In this document: positions 38,783 to 49,287 of the stretch, in pieces
Numbering within the stretch: the first letter of the stretch is position 1
How the letters are laid out: each line of letters starts with the position of its first letter
Assembly: GCA_002753515.1 (NCBI GenBank)
Contig: PEAK01000008.1
Coordinates: 1 to 64,000 of the forward strand
DNA: 64,000 bases
Direction of reading: 5' to 3'
DNA from: Magnetococcales bacterium
GTDB lineage: Bacteria; Pseudomonadota; Magnetococcia; Magnetococcales; UBA8363
Program-made: the position numbers and the translations under genes
Notes under the pieces: model-generated
What the model saw: the letters and a program-made list of their open reading frames with translations, nothing else
Told to the model about the DNA's origin: nothing
The model's database searches: none

Positions 38783-38971
38783 CTACAACAATATGAATTT
38801 GCGGTGGAAATAATCGAGTATGCCGTCGATGCGCCTGCGTTTGACATCGTCCTGGATATCATTTTCCGTGAGTCCTTCCACATTCAGTCTGGTGATGAGT
38901 TTGCTGTAAACACCAGGCATGCTTTTGAGCAGGTTGAATTTCAATCGGGTCAGATCGGAACTGACAAACAT
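38783..38971 (-). CDS. Hypothetical small protein
   Basis: 62-73 aa ORF, start MFVSSDL likely; no family recognised. Confidence 0.45.
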   Translation of the reverse strand: MFVSSDLTRLKFNLLKSMPGVYSKLITRLNVEGLTENDIQDDVKRRRIDGILDYFHRKFILL

Positions 38972-39105
38972 CGTTTTCTCCTCGCGGATAGACTGTGAAA
39001 TCAAGATGACCGGCCATCCAGCAACCTTTGTGCCGCAGAAAAATTAATCTTGCAAGAACAGGGTATTGCTCCGACCGGCCCGCACAAGGGATCACAAACG
39101 GATTG

Positions 39106-40749
39106 TCATGGTGTTGACGATGTTTCCGTGTCGTGCCGTATCAACCATTGGGTGACGAACAGCCGCGCTTTGGAATCTTGGAACATGGCTTGAAGGAGGT
39201 GATGGGGACTGGAAGCGGTTTTCACCAGTTGCTGATGCCCATCGGGGTTAAAGGCATGGTGCGCGGTGAGCAGGCGGCGGTCCCACTGTTGTAAAGCTCG
39301 GATCAAGGGGTCTTGGCGGAAGCGGGCGAACACGCGTTCCCCTTCGCGATAAAAATTGCCCATCCACAAGGTGATGGCGCCAAAAAGGGTGACGTGACCA
39401 TTGACCCATAGCATGGGATCGGTATCGAAGGGGTCGCATTCCGGGATGGGTGACGACCCATCGAGCCAATCCCGGAGCAGGAGCGTTTCCCGGACATATT
39501 CCGCCGGGTCCAGCAGTTGGGCGCGTCCGAGGGCGTCGATGCAAGAGCTCATGAAGAAAAATGATGTGGAATCCGAGGGACCCCGCAATGAAACATGGGC
39601 TTCGCGAATTACCCCGCCATTCTGTTGGGGATTGACCGGATGTTCCTTGAAGCGGGGGGATGTTTGCCAACGGATATCGCGTATGTGCCATCCGTGTGTG
39701 GCGAGTTCGGCGCTCAGTCGTGCAAAAATTCCCGTTTCAAACAATCGTGTGGAAAAATTAAGGCTGTGTTGTTTGTGAATCAGGGCGACCTGACAGTCGG
39801 AATACCGGGCACTGGCGATCAGGATGTGGGCGATGTGGGATACCGGGATCCGTTCTTTCAATTCTCCCCGATGGTTGGCGAGGATTTCCTGGTGGTATTC
39901 GTCAAAACTGATTTGCAGGACAACCCTGGCCTTGGCAACCCGTGCGGGACGTTGCTGAAGGGCATGATTGGCTCGGGCGAACAGGGATTCGGCCGCTTCC
40001 CGGGAGTGGGCGAGGTCGGCGTTCAGCAGAATGGCGAAGGTGGTGATGTGCCCCAAAGTGGCGATGGCGTGATGAAACAGATCGAGATCGGGTGACAGAT
40101 CGCCACCGGTGAACAGCAGATTCGTGGTTGATTGATTGATCCATTGCAGCAAAGGTTCTGGATCGGGGGTGTTTTTCAGGGGGTGGCGCCAGATGAACAA
40201 GCAGTGGCGGCAGGATTGGGGGCAGCTCATGCGTACGATCAGGGCGATTTTGTCCCAGGGTGGTGGTGGTGGGTGATCCTTTGCCAGGCTATCGACCAAT
40301 GCGACCCGCAGCTGATCATTGTCGCCCCCGAGGTCATTCAGTATGGCTTTTTCTTGCCGACCGATCCGGCGTACCGACTCTTTGTAGGGGGACGTGAACA
40401 GACGCAAATCTTGCCAAGTGGTGAGGACTTCCCGGGGGGATGGTTTGTGATGGGTAATTGTTTCAAGTTTTTCCAAGATATGATGGATGAAAGGGACGTC
40501 ATCCCGGTTTTCCGTTTGCAACAACAGGGTTGATGCCATGGGATGGAGAAAGTGGGGATGGTCCAAAACTTTGGCGACCTGATGGCGATAAACGGGGTGA
40601 ACTTCTCGTTTAAGCCAATGATGGGCGAATAAAAAACCGAGAATGGTCCGGACCGGTTCCGGATGGTTACGTTGAAAGCGTTGTAATACCTGCGAAAGCC
40701 GCAGGCTGTGCCACCGGATGTAATGGGTTTGCAACGGCGTTAGCGACAC
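39106..40749 (-). CDS. Radical SAM-like protein, uncharacterised
   Basis: IVRMSCPQSCRHCLFIW (CX3CX2C) followed by LLFTGGDLSPD (GGE-like); 547 aa; start overlaps the stop of the upstream glycosyltransferase. Confidence 0.75.
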   Translation of the reverse strand: MSLTPLQTHYIRWHSLRLSQVLQRFQRNHPEPVRTILGFLFAHHWLKREVHPVYRHQVAKVLDHPHFLHPMASTLLLQTENRDDVPFIHHILEKLETITHHKPSPREVLTTWQDLRLFTSPYKESVRRIGRQEKAILNDLGGDNDQLRVALVDSLAKDHPPPPPWDKIALIVRMSCPQSCRHCLFIWRHPLKNTPDPEPLLQWINQSTTNLLFTGGDLSPDLDLFHHAIATLGHITTFAILLNADLAHSREAAESLFARANHALQQRPARVAKARVVLQISFDEYHQEILANHRGELKERIPVSHIAHILIASARYSDCQVALIHKQHSLNFSTRLFETGIFARLSAELATHGWHIRDIRWQTSPRFKEHPVNPQQNGGVIREAHVSLRGPSDSTSFFFMSSCIDALGRAQLLDPAEYVRETLLLRDWLDGSSPIPECDPFDTDPMLWVNGHVTLFGAITLWMGNFYREGERVFARFRQDPLIRALQQWDRRLLTAHHAFNPDGHQQLVKTASSPHHLLQAMFQDSKARLFVTQWLIRHDTETSSTP

Positions 40750-41780
40750 CCTTCACTCCATAGGAAATAAAGACGCAAACCATGAAATACCAGTCTGGCG
40801 CCTGTGCTGGCCAATAAGTCGGGGCACCACCGGGGTGACCAGGGTTCCAGATGTTTGCGATAAAAATGATAACAGGCGAAGCGACAGCGAACTTTTCCGA
40901 CCGAGGATAGCACATCCAACAAAAAAAAGAGTTGCCAGAAAGCGTGCCGCAACGAAACTCCGGCTGCCCGCCAATAGGCTTGGCGTCGGTCTGGGGGCAT
41001 GGCTTGGATCAGGCTTTGGAGCAGATGAAAAAAAGGGGTCATTTTGAGCCGGTCGCTGGCATGTGACTGCCGGTACAGGTCCGGGGCATGCTGTAAAAAT
41101 TCGTAATGGCCGATCTCGTAAGATACCATGATCAGGGCGTTGAGGAGCGTTCGCCGTACCATTGTTTCACGATCAAAGCGTCGGGTTGACGTGCCGAGGT
41201 GCCCCGGAAGCAAAATCCACTGACCCAATCGGGTCACTTCTTGGGCTACACGCCGTTCTTCAAGAAAAGGGTAGGTGGTATCAAAACCGCCGATTTCTGT
41301 AAAAAAGTGGCGGGTGATCCATAATCCTTGGTCGCCATGGATGCATTCGGCACGATTCAAGAGGGTTTTTTTCTCCCAGAATGGCCAATACCAGCGTTTT
41401 TTCGCCATGGAATCGCAAAAATGGAGGGAAAAATGCCCTGCGGAACGCGGATGATTGGCCAAGGTTTGGGCCATGACATGCCAAGCTTCGGCCAAAAATT
41501 GCGGGTGGGGGAGGGTGGAATCGGCATGAAGGAACAGCCAATGTTCCCCTTGCGCCACCTGTGCCGCAGCATTCATCTGCCGTCCTCGTCCCGGTTCGGA
41601 AGTGACAACGTGGGCCCCGGCATTTTGTGCGACAGCCACGGAGTCATCGGTTGACCCGCCATCGGCAACCAGTACTTCCAATCCCGGTAATGTTTGCTGT
41701 GCCAATTGTTCCAGCAAGCGCTTGAGTTCCCGGGCATCGTTTAAAACTGGAATGATTATTGAGAGTTTAATCGCGGTCAT
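40740..41780 (-). CDS. Family 2 glycosyltransferase (TIGR04283-like, rSAM/arsenosugar-associated) with C-terminal extension
   Basis: LSIIIPVLNDARELKRLLEQL, VLVADGGSTDDSVAVAQNAGAHVVTSEPGRGRQMNAAAQVAQGEHWLFLHADSTLP. Confidence 0.85.
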   Translation of the reverse strand: MTAIKLSIIIPVLNDARELKRLLEQLAQQTLPGLEVLVADGGSTDDSVAVAQNAGAHVVTSEPGRGRQMNAAAQVAQGEHWLFLHADSTLPHPQFLAEAWHVMAQTLANHPRSAGHFSLHFCDSMAKKRWYWPFWEKKTLLNRAECIHGDQGLWITRHFFTEIGGFDTTYPFLEERRVAQEVTRLGQWILLPGHLGTSTRRFDRETMVRRTLLNALIMVSYEIGHYEFLQHAPDLYRQSHASDRLKMTPFFHLLQSLIQAMPPDRRQAYWRAAGVSLRHAFWQLFFLLDVLSSVGKVRCRFACYHFYRKHLEPWSPRWCPDLLASTGARLVFHGLRLYFLWSEGCR

Positions 41781-41803
41781 GATAAGGTGGACAGCGGGGG
41801 ATT

Positions 41804-42229
41804 ATGAAGTGTGTGCAATGGGAGGAGCATTGGTTGATGCCCTTGGGTCTGGTTCGGACAGTGAAATGGTTGGGACTGGTTTGCGCCATGCTGGTGTTTG
41901 CCTTTCCGGCATTTCCGGGGGAGCTTCCCAGTGGGCGGTTGCTCTTTGTGACCCGAGAGGGTTGTCCCTACTGCCGTGCTTTCAAGGAGTCGGTGGGTCA
42001 GTTTTATCATAAAACGCAAATTGGCAAACAGTTTCCCCTGACCGAGGTTGACAGGGATGCCCCGGCAGCTGAATTCATGGACCTGGTGTGGGAAGTCACT
42101 TTTTTTCCGACATTTGTGGTTTATGGTCGGGATGGAAAGGAAATTGCACGGTTTCGGGGGTATCGGGGAGATGAAGCTTTTTGGGCCGATATGGAAAAGG
42201 TGATTCAGGTGGGGAACACAGCCCGATAG
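41804..42229 (+). CDS. Thioredoxin-fold protein with CPYC motif, probably exported
   Basis: Signal-like N-terminus; LLFVTREGCPYCRAFKESV ... VTFFPTFVVYGRDGKEIARFRGY. Confidence 0.85.
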   Translation: MKCVQWEEHWLMPLGLVRTVKWLGLVCAMLVFAFPAFPGELPSGRLLFVTREGCPYCRAFKESVGQFYHKTQIGKQFPLTEVDRDAPAAEFMDLVWEVTFFPTFVVYGRDGKEIARFRGYRGDEAFWADMEKVIQVGNTAR

Positions 42230-42250
42230 ATCGAGGGAGGATTGGCTTCG

Positions 42251-43156
42251 ATGTTGTTGATTGAGCGGATGAAGGTTGGTCTGACGAAGACCCGGGAACG
42301 TTTTTCCCAAGGATTGGACGACTTGTTCCGGGGGGGGCGGAACGAAGAGGCGCTGTTTGAGGATTTGGAAGGTTTGTTGATCACCTCTGATTTTGGGCTG
42401 GAAACCAGTGTTGCCATTATCGAAGAGGTTCGCAGACGGCAAATGCGGGAGAAGGTCAAACAGCCCGAAGCGTTGCGCATGTTGTTGCGCCAGGTTGTCC
42501 TGGAGTATGTGGCACCATCGCAGGTACCTGTTCGCGACTGGTCGGAAAAGCCGACCGTTATTTTGGTGGTGGGTGTCAATGGGGTGGGAAAAACCACCAC
42601 CATTGGCAAACTGGCCCATTTTTATCGCCAGCAGGGCCGCTCGGTCATGTTGGCGGCGGGCGATACCTTTCGGGCTGCGGCGGTGGAACAGTTGCGTTTG
42701 TGGGGAGAGCGTTGCGATTGTCCCGTCATTGCGCAGCAGCACGGTGCCGACAGTGCTTCGGTCATTTTTGATGCGCACAATGCTGCTATCGCACGCGGTT
42801 TTGATCTGTTGATCGCCGATACGGCGGGGCGGTTGCATACCAAGGTTAACTTGATGGAAGAATTGAAAAAGGTCAAACGGGTATTGGGGCGTCAAGGGGT
42901 TGCGGCCCCCCACGAGGTATGGTTGGTACTGGATGCCACCACCGGGCAAAATGCCCATGCCCAGGTCAAAAGGTTTCACGATGATTTGGGGGTCAGTGGC
43001 TTGATCATCACCAAACTCGATGGAACGGCCAAGGGGGGCGTTGTTGTCGGCTTGGCACAAACATTTGGCTTGCCGGTACACTTTGTCGGTGTTGGAGAAA
43101 CCTTGGAGGATTTGCGTCCCTTTGATGCCGAACAATTTGTTGCGGCCCTTTTTTAA
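42251..43156 (+). CDS. ftsY: Signal recognition particle receptor FtsY
   Basis: ILVVGVNGVGKTTTIGKLA, DTFRAAAVEQL, IADTAGRLHTKVNLMEEL, ITKLDGTAKGGV. Track start at 42242. Confidence 0.96.
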   Translation: MLLIERMKVGLTKTRERFSQGLDDLFRGGRNEEALFEDLEGLLITSDFGLETSVAIIEEVRRRQMREKVKQPEALRMLLRQVVLEYVAPSQVPVRDWSEKPTVILVVGVNGVGKTTTIGKLAHFYRQQGRSVMLAAGDTFRAAAVEQLRLWGERCDCPVIAQQHGADSASVIFDAHNAAIARGFDLLIADTAGRLHTKVNLMEELKKVKRVLGRQGVAAPHEVWLVLDATTGQNAHAQVKRFHDDLGVSGLIITKLDGTAKGGVVVGLAQTFGLPVHFVGVGETLEDLRPFDAEQFVAALF

Positions 43157-43172
43157 GTTGAGACCATTTTGG

Positions 43173-45182
43173 ATGATTGCGTTCATGCACACTAAATTAT
43201 CTTCATTGATGCGAAAGTTATCCCGGATTGGGACTTTCGTATGGGCGGGGTGGCTGGTTGTATTTTGCGGTCTGTTCATTCCAGATCCCGGCGCGGCTTC
43301 CACGTTGTCCGAGCAGGAACTCGGCGTTTTTCGCCATTACTTTGACGTATTGGAAGGGGGGGGACCTGTCGATGAGTTGTTGGATCGCAGTCGTTGGCCC
43401 AACAATGATGATTTGGCGTCCTATGTTGAACTGGAACTTTTATTTCATCACCGATATGGTGCCACATTGCCGCGTTTGTTGAATTTTTTAAAGCGTTGGC
43501 CCAATCATGCCCATAAAAAGCGCCTGGAAAAAATGGTTGAGGTGCGTATTGCCCACGCGGCCAGTGAGAACGATGTATTGGCGTGGTACGATCATCATCC
43601 CCCGGTTACCAAAGCGGCAAAAGTTTATTATACGCAGCTTCTCCTGGATAGAAAGCGCGTTGCCGAAGCGCAATCCATTTGGGTGAATCTATATCTGGAT
43701 GGTGTTTCTTTTCCGTCCGAATTGCTCAAGGGTGCGGCCCGTTTTGACAAACTGTTCACTCCGGCTGAACAAGAAAAACGTGCCCGGAATTTGATTCTCA
43801 AGGGGAATCATAAAACCTTGGCTCGCTTCGTCGAAAGCCTGCCCGCAGATCGGCGTGATTATTTTCTCGCCTTGGACGCGGCGACATCCGGGGATGCCAG
43901 GCAGTTTTCCAAATACCATCCGCGTTTGGAAAAGAAAGACGCCAATTCCCCTGAAATGTGGTACGCCCGCATGGAGTGGATGCGCAACAATGGATCCTTG
44001 TCCAAACTCCACACCATGTTATTGGGGCGGGAAGGTCGGTATTTGAACAGCGATGATCGTTGCACATTGCGTTTTCGCTTGGCGCGGGTTTTCTACAATG
44101 GTGATCGCCTGGACGATGCCTATGAGTTGTTGAACATGAATGTTTTGGAAAAAGGGGCGCAGTTGGAAGATTCCCTGTGGATGGCGGCTTGGTCGGCCTA
44201 CCGTTTGAACCATAAGAATCGCGCTTTGGAATTGTTCAAATTACTGGGCTCGGAGGGCAAAACCGATCAACGTCGGTCGCAGGGGGCCTGGTGGGCGGCG
44301 GAACTGTCGGTTTCCCCGGAAGAAAAACGCCTGTGGATCAATCAAGCGGCGCAGTTTCCTGACAGCTTTTACGGCTTGTTGGCTTTGGAGACCCGTGATG
44401 GGCGTTTGCCCGAGCTGCATGATCCCCAGCTCGATTGCAGCATTGTCAAAGATCCTGGCGTGCAGGGGGAGGTGCAGCGGATGCATTGGCTGCGTGAGAT
44501 TGGACGCAATTTTTATAATGGTTTGGAAATTGAAAACTTGGCGGGTCGGCGTCACCTGAGTTCTGAGGAACGATTGTGTCTGGCGACCCATACCGGTGCC
44601 TACGATTATGCCCTTAAATTGGCGCAGGAGTTAAAAGGGGGTGGCAAGCAATATTATTGGAGTGGTCTGTATCCGCTGCCGCATTGGAAACCCAGTAGCG
44701 GGTGGGAGTTGGATCCTGCGTTGATCTGGGGGACCGTACGCCAGGAGAGTACGTTTTTGCCACGTGCCCAGTCGGGGGTCCATGCCCGGGGATTGATGCA
44801 ACTCATGCCGACGACAGCCGATGAAGTGGCCAGGAAGGGATTGTTCCCCCAGGCGACACCATTTCGCTTGCATGACCCGGCATACAATCTGGCGTTGGGG
44901 CAGGCCTATTTGAAACGCATGTTGCAGGGATTTGATGGTGATCTGGTACTGGCTCTGAGCAGTTACAATGCCGGTCCCGGGCGCGGCAGGAGTTGGAGTG
45001 AGCGCCGGCGCATGGAATCGGCACTAACCTTCATAGAAAATATTCCATTCAACGAAACCCGCAACTATGTCAAATTGGTCATCAACGGGGTCGCACACTA
45101 CCAGTTGCGTCTCTACGGGAAAGGTTCCATCTGGTCCCTTGTCAACCCGGGGGCACCTGGACCTGGCAAGCTCATGATGTGA
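43173..45182 (+). CDS. Soluble lytic murein transglycosylase
   Basis: Start MIAFMHTKL gives signal peptide; IWGTVRQESTFLPRAQSGVHARGLMQLMPTTADEVA ... LSSYNAGPGRGRSW. Confidence 0.93.
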   Translation: MIAFMHTKLSSLMRKLSRIGTFVWAGWLVVFCGLFIPDPGAASTLSEQELGVFRHYFDVLEGGGPVDELLDRSRWPNNDDLASYVELELLFHHRYGATLPRLLNFLKRWPNHAHKKRLEKMVEVRIAHAASENDVLAWYDHHPPVTKAAKVYYTQLLLDRKRVAEAQSIWVNLYLDGVSFPSELLKGAARFDKLFTPAEQEKRARNLILKGNHKTLARFVESLPADRRDYFLALDAATSGDARQFSKYHPRLEKKDANSPEMWYARMEWMRNNGSLSKLHTMLLGREGRYLNSDDRCTLRFRLARVFYNGDRLDDAYELLNMNVLEKGAQLEDSLWMAAWSAYRLNHKNRALELFKLLGSEGKTDQRRSQGAWWAAELSVSPEEKRLWINQAAQFPDSFYGLLALETRDGRLPELHDPQLDCSIVKDPGVQGEVQRMHWLREIGRNFYNGLEIENLAGRRHLSSEERLCLATHTGAYDYALKLAQELKGGGKQYYWSGLYPLPHWKPSSGWELDPALIWGTVRQESTFLPRAQSGVHARGLMQLMPTTADEVARKGLFPQATPFRLHDPAYNLALGQAYLKRMLQGFDGDLVLALSSYNAGPGRGRSWSERRRMESALTFIENIPFNETRNYVKLVINGVAHYQLRLYGKGSIWSLVNPGAPGPGKLMM

Positions 45183-45233
45183 AGAAAAGGGGATGAAGAG
45201 GGTGGGTTCTGAATGTTTCTTTGGAGATCCGCT

Positions 45234-45500
45234 TTATTCCCCCTCCTGAGCCAAGGCGCGTTCCGCGTGTTCTGCATACACCTGCCAGGCTTGTAGTGGC
45301 AGATTCATGATTGCCTCCTCTTCGATATCCCGTAGTCGTTCTGGATTGAGCAAATCGGCGGTCATGGCGCCACTGCCATCCAGCGCTGCTGTGAAACGGA
45401 TGGCAAGCCCCGTTGGCCGGTGCGTTGCTGTTTTGCTGAACAGGTCGATGTGCCAATCGTTTTCATCTACGAGGATCTGTTCTGGCATGGGTTTTCTCAT
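45234..45500 (-). CDS. Hypothetical small protein, translationally coupled to the MCP
   Basis: 88 aa ORF; ATGA overlap with MCP stop at 45497-45499. Confidence 0.7.
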   Translation of the reverse strand: MRKPMPEQILVDENDWHIDLFSKTATHRPTGLAIRFTAALDGSGAMTADLLNPERLRDIEEEAIMNLPLQAWQVYAEHAERALAQEGE

Positions 45501-48262
45501 GAAACCCCCTTTTCTTTCAAGAATGGGGCATAGGCCATGTCGACTTTACAAATATGATGGTTGAGCCAAGCTTTTACAAAAAATAACAAATCGACCGCAG
45601 AAGAAAAATCACCCTTTTCAAACTCTCCAACAATCGATGTAAGTTGAGACACGAGATTGCGGTGTTCGCTGATATGCGCGGCTGTCTGCGGATAGCGATG
45701 TTGCTCGAAGAGTTGTTCTTCGCGATTGAAATGAAATTCGGTGTAGTGGAAAAGTTCCGTCAATAGATCACGGATGGCTTGTTTGCTTTGCCCTTGGGAC
45801 ATGGCGGCGTGAAGTTTGTTGGCCATCTCGACCAGGGTTCGATGATCCTTGTCGATATCGCGTAATCCCACGATTAAACGATTACTCCATGCGAAGAAGG
45901 GATCGATAACGGCATCTTCGCCATCTTTCTGGAGGTACAAGGAATCCACCAAAGCAAATATTTCTTTTTGTTTCTCCATGAAAGGGGGGATTTCGGCCAT
46001 GGCGGCATTTTGATCCATAGCGGCGATTTGCCCCGCCTGGGCATACCATTGTGTATGCGAGGTGGCCAGATTTTGGAAGAGGGGTTGCTGAGCCAGACGG
46101 CCATGGATGTTTTGTTGCAGCCATTTTCCCAGGGTGGTTGTTTCGGGTTCGGGAAGGTGTGTGTCCTCCCGGGAGATACGTCCTGCAATAATCCCATCCA
46201 GAGATCCAACGAGAGCTAGGCATTCCCTTTTGATGGAACGGACATTGAAAAGGGGTTCGCCAAAGTCAAGTTTTGCCTGGGCGGCATAGAGGGAATTGGT
46301 CATTTCCTGCAACACCGTACCCAAGCGGTCAAACTGTTCGGCGGACAATTTCATGGAATTGGCGGTATTTTTGGCTTGACCCAGGCTTTCATTGACGGTC
46401 AGGGCCACCTGCTCGGTGGCGTTCATGGATTCCAGGATGGAATGGGCGTGATCCAAGGCTGCATTGCTGTCATCTGCTGCGGCGGCTGCGGCTGAAGCAA
46501 CCCCTTGAGCGGCACTGGCGACTTCGGAAGTTCCGATAGCGGCCTCTGAGGCGGCACGGGCGACATCCTGGGCGGCGACATTGAGTTCCTGGGCGTTGCG
46601 TGTCACTTCGGCGGCGGCATCCGAGACCTGATTGATGGCATCGGAGATGGACTGGACGACACTGGCTTGTTCATCGACCGACAGGTTGATCTCCATGTTG
46701 GTTCGGTTGATCCGTTCCATGGCGGAAACGATTTCCGTGTTGGCTTTGGTCACGTTTTTCGTGTGGCTCTGGATCGTTTTATTTTGACTGTGAATCATTC
46801 GGGTCGCTTCGGCGGTTTGTCGCGCCAGTTCTTTGACCTCGTTGGCGACTACTGCAAAACCTTTTCCCGCATCCCCTGCCCCGGCGGCTTCGATGGAGGC
46901 GTTGAGGGCCAGCATGTTGGTTTGTTCGGCGATATCGGTGATGACTTCGACGATATGGCTGATTTGCCGCGCCGATTGCGCCAGTTGGTCCATGACCTCC
47001 TGCGTACTTTTGGCATGATTGAATGCCTGCTGCGATTCTTTGCTGGCCCGCTGGCAGCGAATACGGACATCGTTGAGAGCCTCGGTGACCTCCTTGACCG
47101 ACACACTGACGTTACGGACGGCGCCGTCCACACTGGCCAGATTTTGGTTGACGCCGCCAATATTGGCGGTAATTTCTTCGGCGGCTGCCGCCATGGTGGA
47201 AATATTAACGCTGGTTTGTTCCACACCGGCAGCGATATTCGACACATTTTCCGACACCTGATGGGTGGCAATGGAGATATTGCCAATATTTTCCGTAGCC
47301 TGGGAAATGGCTCCCTTCACCTCGGATATTTCCCGGAATAAAACGTCATTTTGAGCGGACACCGTACCGACGACATCATGGGAGGAGTTGGCGTCGGTAT
47401 TGATGATATGTCGCACATTCAGCAGTTCGGCGGCACCTGCGGTGATGCTGCTGGAGTTGAGGGCGATCAGTCCCATCAAGCGGGTTGTGGCAGAGACCAT
47501 GGCATTGATTTTTCGACCGATGTCACTGATTTCATCTTTCATGCCTTCGACGTTAACGCGTGCGGACATGTCGCCGCTTTCCAGGGCTTCCACGACGGGT
47601 GCGATGCGTTTCAGGGAGCGTTCCAGCGAGCGTACCAGTACCCAGCCCAGGAGAACGACCAGGATGCACGCCAAGGTCATGGCGATGGTGATACCATTAC
47701 GAAAATTGGCAAAACTCGTTTCAACGTCTTTCTGGAGCTGCGTGACCAATTCCAGGCGATTGCTGACGAAAGGGGCGAGAATTTTTTGCAGGGCGTCCGA
47801 TTCCCGGTCGAATTCGGGCATGAGTGGATTGCCTTTTTCTGGACCGCCGGCAACATAGGCTTTGGCCATTGTTTGGCCTTGGGAATAATAACTGGCGAAG
47901 CGGGTGGTGAGTAGGTCCAGGGTTGTGTGCAGCTCGGGATCGGTTTCCTTGGGGATGCGTTGGCGGATTTCCTGGATGGCGTCTGCGAACTGTTTGGCAC
48001 TTTTTTCCGCCTCATTAAAACCGTCATTCAACCCGTTCAAACCGCGTGTGGCGGAGATGTCGGATAAGAATTGTTGGACATTGACCATGCTTTTTTCCAT
48101 GGTTTTGGCCAAAAAAGCGGGTGCGATCCCCTGTTCCTGTATTTTGGTCGTGGCCGAGGTTACCTTTTGACTGGCAATGATGGACCAGACGGTAATTCCC
48201 AGCAGGAACAACACGGGCACTGCCAGGGAAAGGATGATTTTTTGCTTGAAAGTGCTATTCAT
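45497..48262 (-). CDS. Methyl-accepting chemotaxis protein with C-terminal degenerate CZB-like segment and hemerythrin domain
   Basis: [49 protein letters not shown] signalling hairpin; DKDHRTL...[14 protein letters not shown]...HISEHRNL...[13 protein letters not shown] hemerythrin ligand pattern. Confidence 0.95.
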   Translation of the reverse strand: MNSTFKQKIILSLAVPVLFLLGITVWSIIASQKVTSATTKIQEQGIAPAFLAKTMEKSMVNVQQFLSDISATRGLNGLNDGFNEAEKSAKQFADAIQEIRQRIPKETDPELHTTLDLLTTRFASYYSQGQTMAKAYVAGGPEKGNPLMPEFDRESDALQKILAPFVSNRLELVTQLQKDVETSFANFRNGITIAMTLACILVVLLGWVLVRSLERSLKRIAPVVEALESGDMSARVNVEGMKDEISDIGRKINAMVSATTRLMGLIALNSSSITAGAAELLNVRHIINTDANSSHDVVGTVSAQNDVLFREISEVKGAISQATENIGNISIATHQVSENVSNIAAGVEQTSVNISTMAAAAEEITANIGGVNQNLASVDGAVRNVSVSVKEVTEALNDVRIRCQRASKESQQAFNHAKSTQEVMDQLAQSARQISHIVEVITDIAEQTNMLALNASIEAAGAGDAGKGFAVVANEVKELARQTAEATRMIHSQNKTIQSHTKNVTKANTEIVSAMERINRTNMEINLSVDEQASVVQSISDAINQVSDAAAEVTRNAQELNVAAQDVARAASEAAIGTSEVASAAQGVASAAAAAADDSNAALDHAHSILESMNATEQVALTVNESLGQAKNTANSMKLSAEQFDRLGTVLQEMTNSLYAAQAKLDFGEPLFNVRSIKRECLALVGSLDGIIAGRISREDTHLPEPETTTLGKWLQQNIHGRLAQQPLFQNLATSHTQWYAQAGQIAAMDQNAAMAEIPPFMEKQKEIFALVDSLYLQKDGEDAVIDPFFAWSNRLIVGLRDIDKDHRTLVEMANKLHAAMSQGQSKQAIRDLLTELFHYTEFHFNREEQLFEQHRYPQTAAHISEHRNLVSQLTSIVGEFEKGDFSSAVDLLFFVKAWLNHHICKVDMAYAPFLKEKGVS

Positions 48263-48342
48263 GGTCTGGGTAACCTGATTTTTCAGCTATTTTGTTTGAC
48301 TATGGTGCCGTCCTTAGGCCGTGACGAAACCGATGGTTGCTG

Positions 48343-49050
48343 TTATCCATCCCGCCTGCCGAACAAGGAACTGCCGATTCGCACCAGGGTTGCCCCTTCT
48401 TCGATGGCTACTTCAAAATCGTGACTCATTCCCATGGAGAGGGTATCCATGGAGACTCCAGGAATGGCCATGGCGTGGGTGCTACGCGCCAATTCGGCCA
48501 GGGTTTGGAAAAAGGGTCGGGATTGTTGGGGGTCTTCGGTGAAGGGGGGAACAGTCATCAAACCTTGTAGCGACAGGTGTGGCAACTGGGCTACTTCCCT
48601 TGCGACCTTTGGCAGATCCACGGGATGCAATCCCGACTTTTGTTTTTCACCGCCGACATTGACCTGGAGCAACACCGGCATGATCCGATCTTCCGGCATG
48701 CGGCGATTGATCTCTTGGGCCAGTTCCACGGAATCGACGCTCTGGATCATCTGAAACAGTTGCACGGCCCATTTCACCTTGTTGCGCTGCAAGGGTCCGA
48801 TCAGGTGCCATTGCAGGCCGGGTTGTTGAACCCGGGCCATTTTTTCGCGGGCTTCCTGGACCCGGTTTTCGCCGAACAACGAATGTCCCGCTATGGCGAC
48901 CTGATCGACCATTTCGGCAGGGTGGGTTTTGGATACGGCGACGAGTTGTACCGAACCGGGGTCGCGTCCAACGTTAAGACAGGCTTGCCGCATGGCTTGT
49001 CGGATTGCGAGGAGGGGGGATACAAAACGATTCACTTTAAACTGCCCCAC
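48343..49050 (-). CDS. YggS-family PLP-binding protein (PLPBP)
   Basis: VQLVAVSKTHPAEMV, GENRVQEAREKM, LQWHLIGPLQRNKVKWAV, LSMGMSHDFEVAIEEGATLVRIGSSLFG. Confidence 0.95.
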   Translation of the reverse strand: MGQFKVNRFVSPLLAIRQAMRQACLNVGRDPGSVQLVAVSKTHPAEMVDQVAIAGHSLFGENRVQEAREKMARVQQPGLQWHLIGPLQRNKVKWAVQLFQMIQSVDSVELAQEINRRMPEDRIMPVLLQVNVGGEKQKSGLHPVDLPKVAREVAQLPHLSLQGLMTVPPFTEDPQQSRPFFQTLAELARSTHAMAIPGVSMDTLSMGMSHDFEVAIEEGATLVRIGSSLFGRRDG

Positions 49051-49287
49051 ATTTGCCTGAAAGGTACCGCTTCGCGATCAAGTTTGCTTGGTCGATCGGG
49101 ATGTCGTCAAGCATTTGTACTTGAAGCTTTGTCAATTTCGATTGAACTGTGGCAAAAGTGCTGCTACTATCAACAGTTCTTAAGAGTATGTTAACGTTTA
49201 ATCTTTAGACGCTTTCTTTGTTCCATCAAGAACCCACGTCAAATGTATTTTAAACGAAATCAGAAGGATCTACAAGGAGTTGCCATC

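Noticed and set aside
41777-43303. 508-aa minus-strand ORF opposite thioredoxin-like and ftsY
   Set aside because: Spans several confident plus-strand genes and has low-complexity His/Pro/Gln/Asn-rich composition typical of an antisense shadow.
46667-47914. Plus-strand ORFs (224 and 187 aa) opposite the hemerythrin MCP
   Set aside because: Gly/His/Asp-rich shadow translations of an MCP coding strand.
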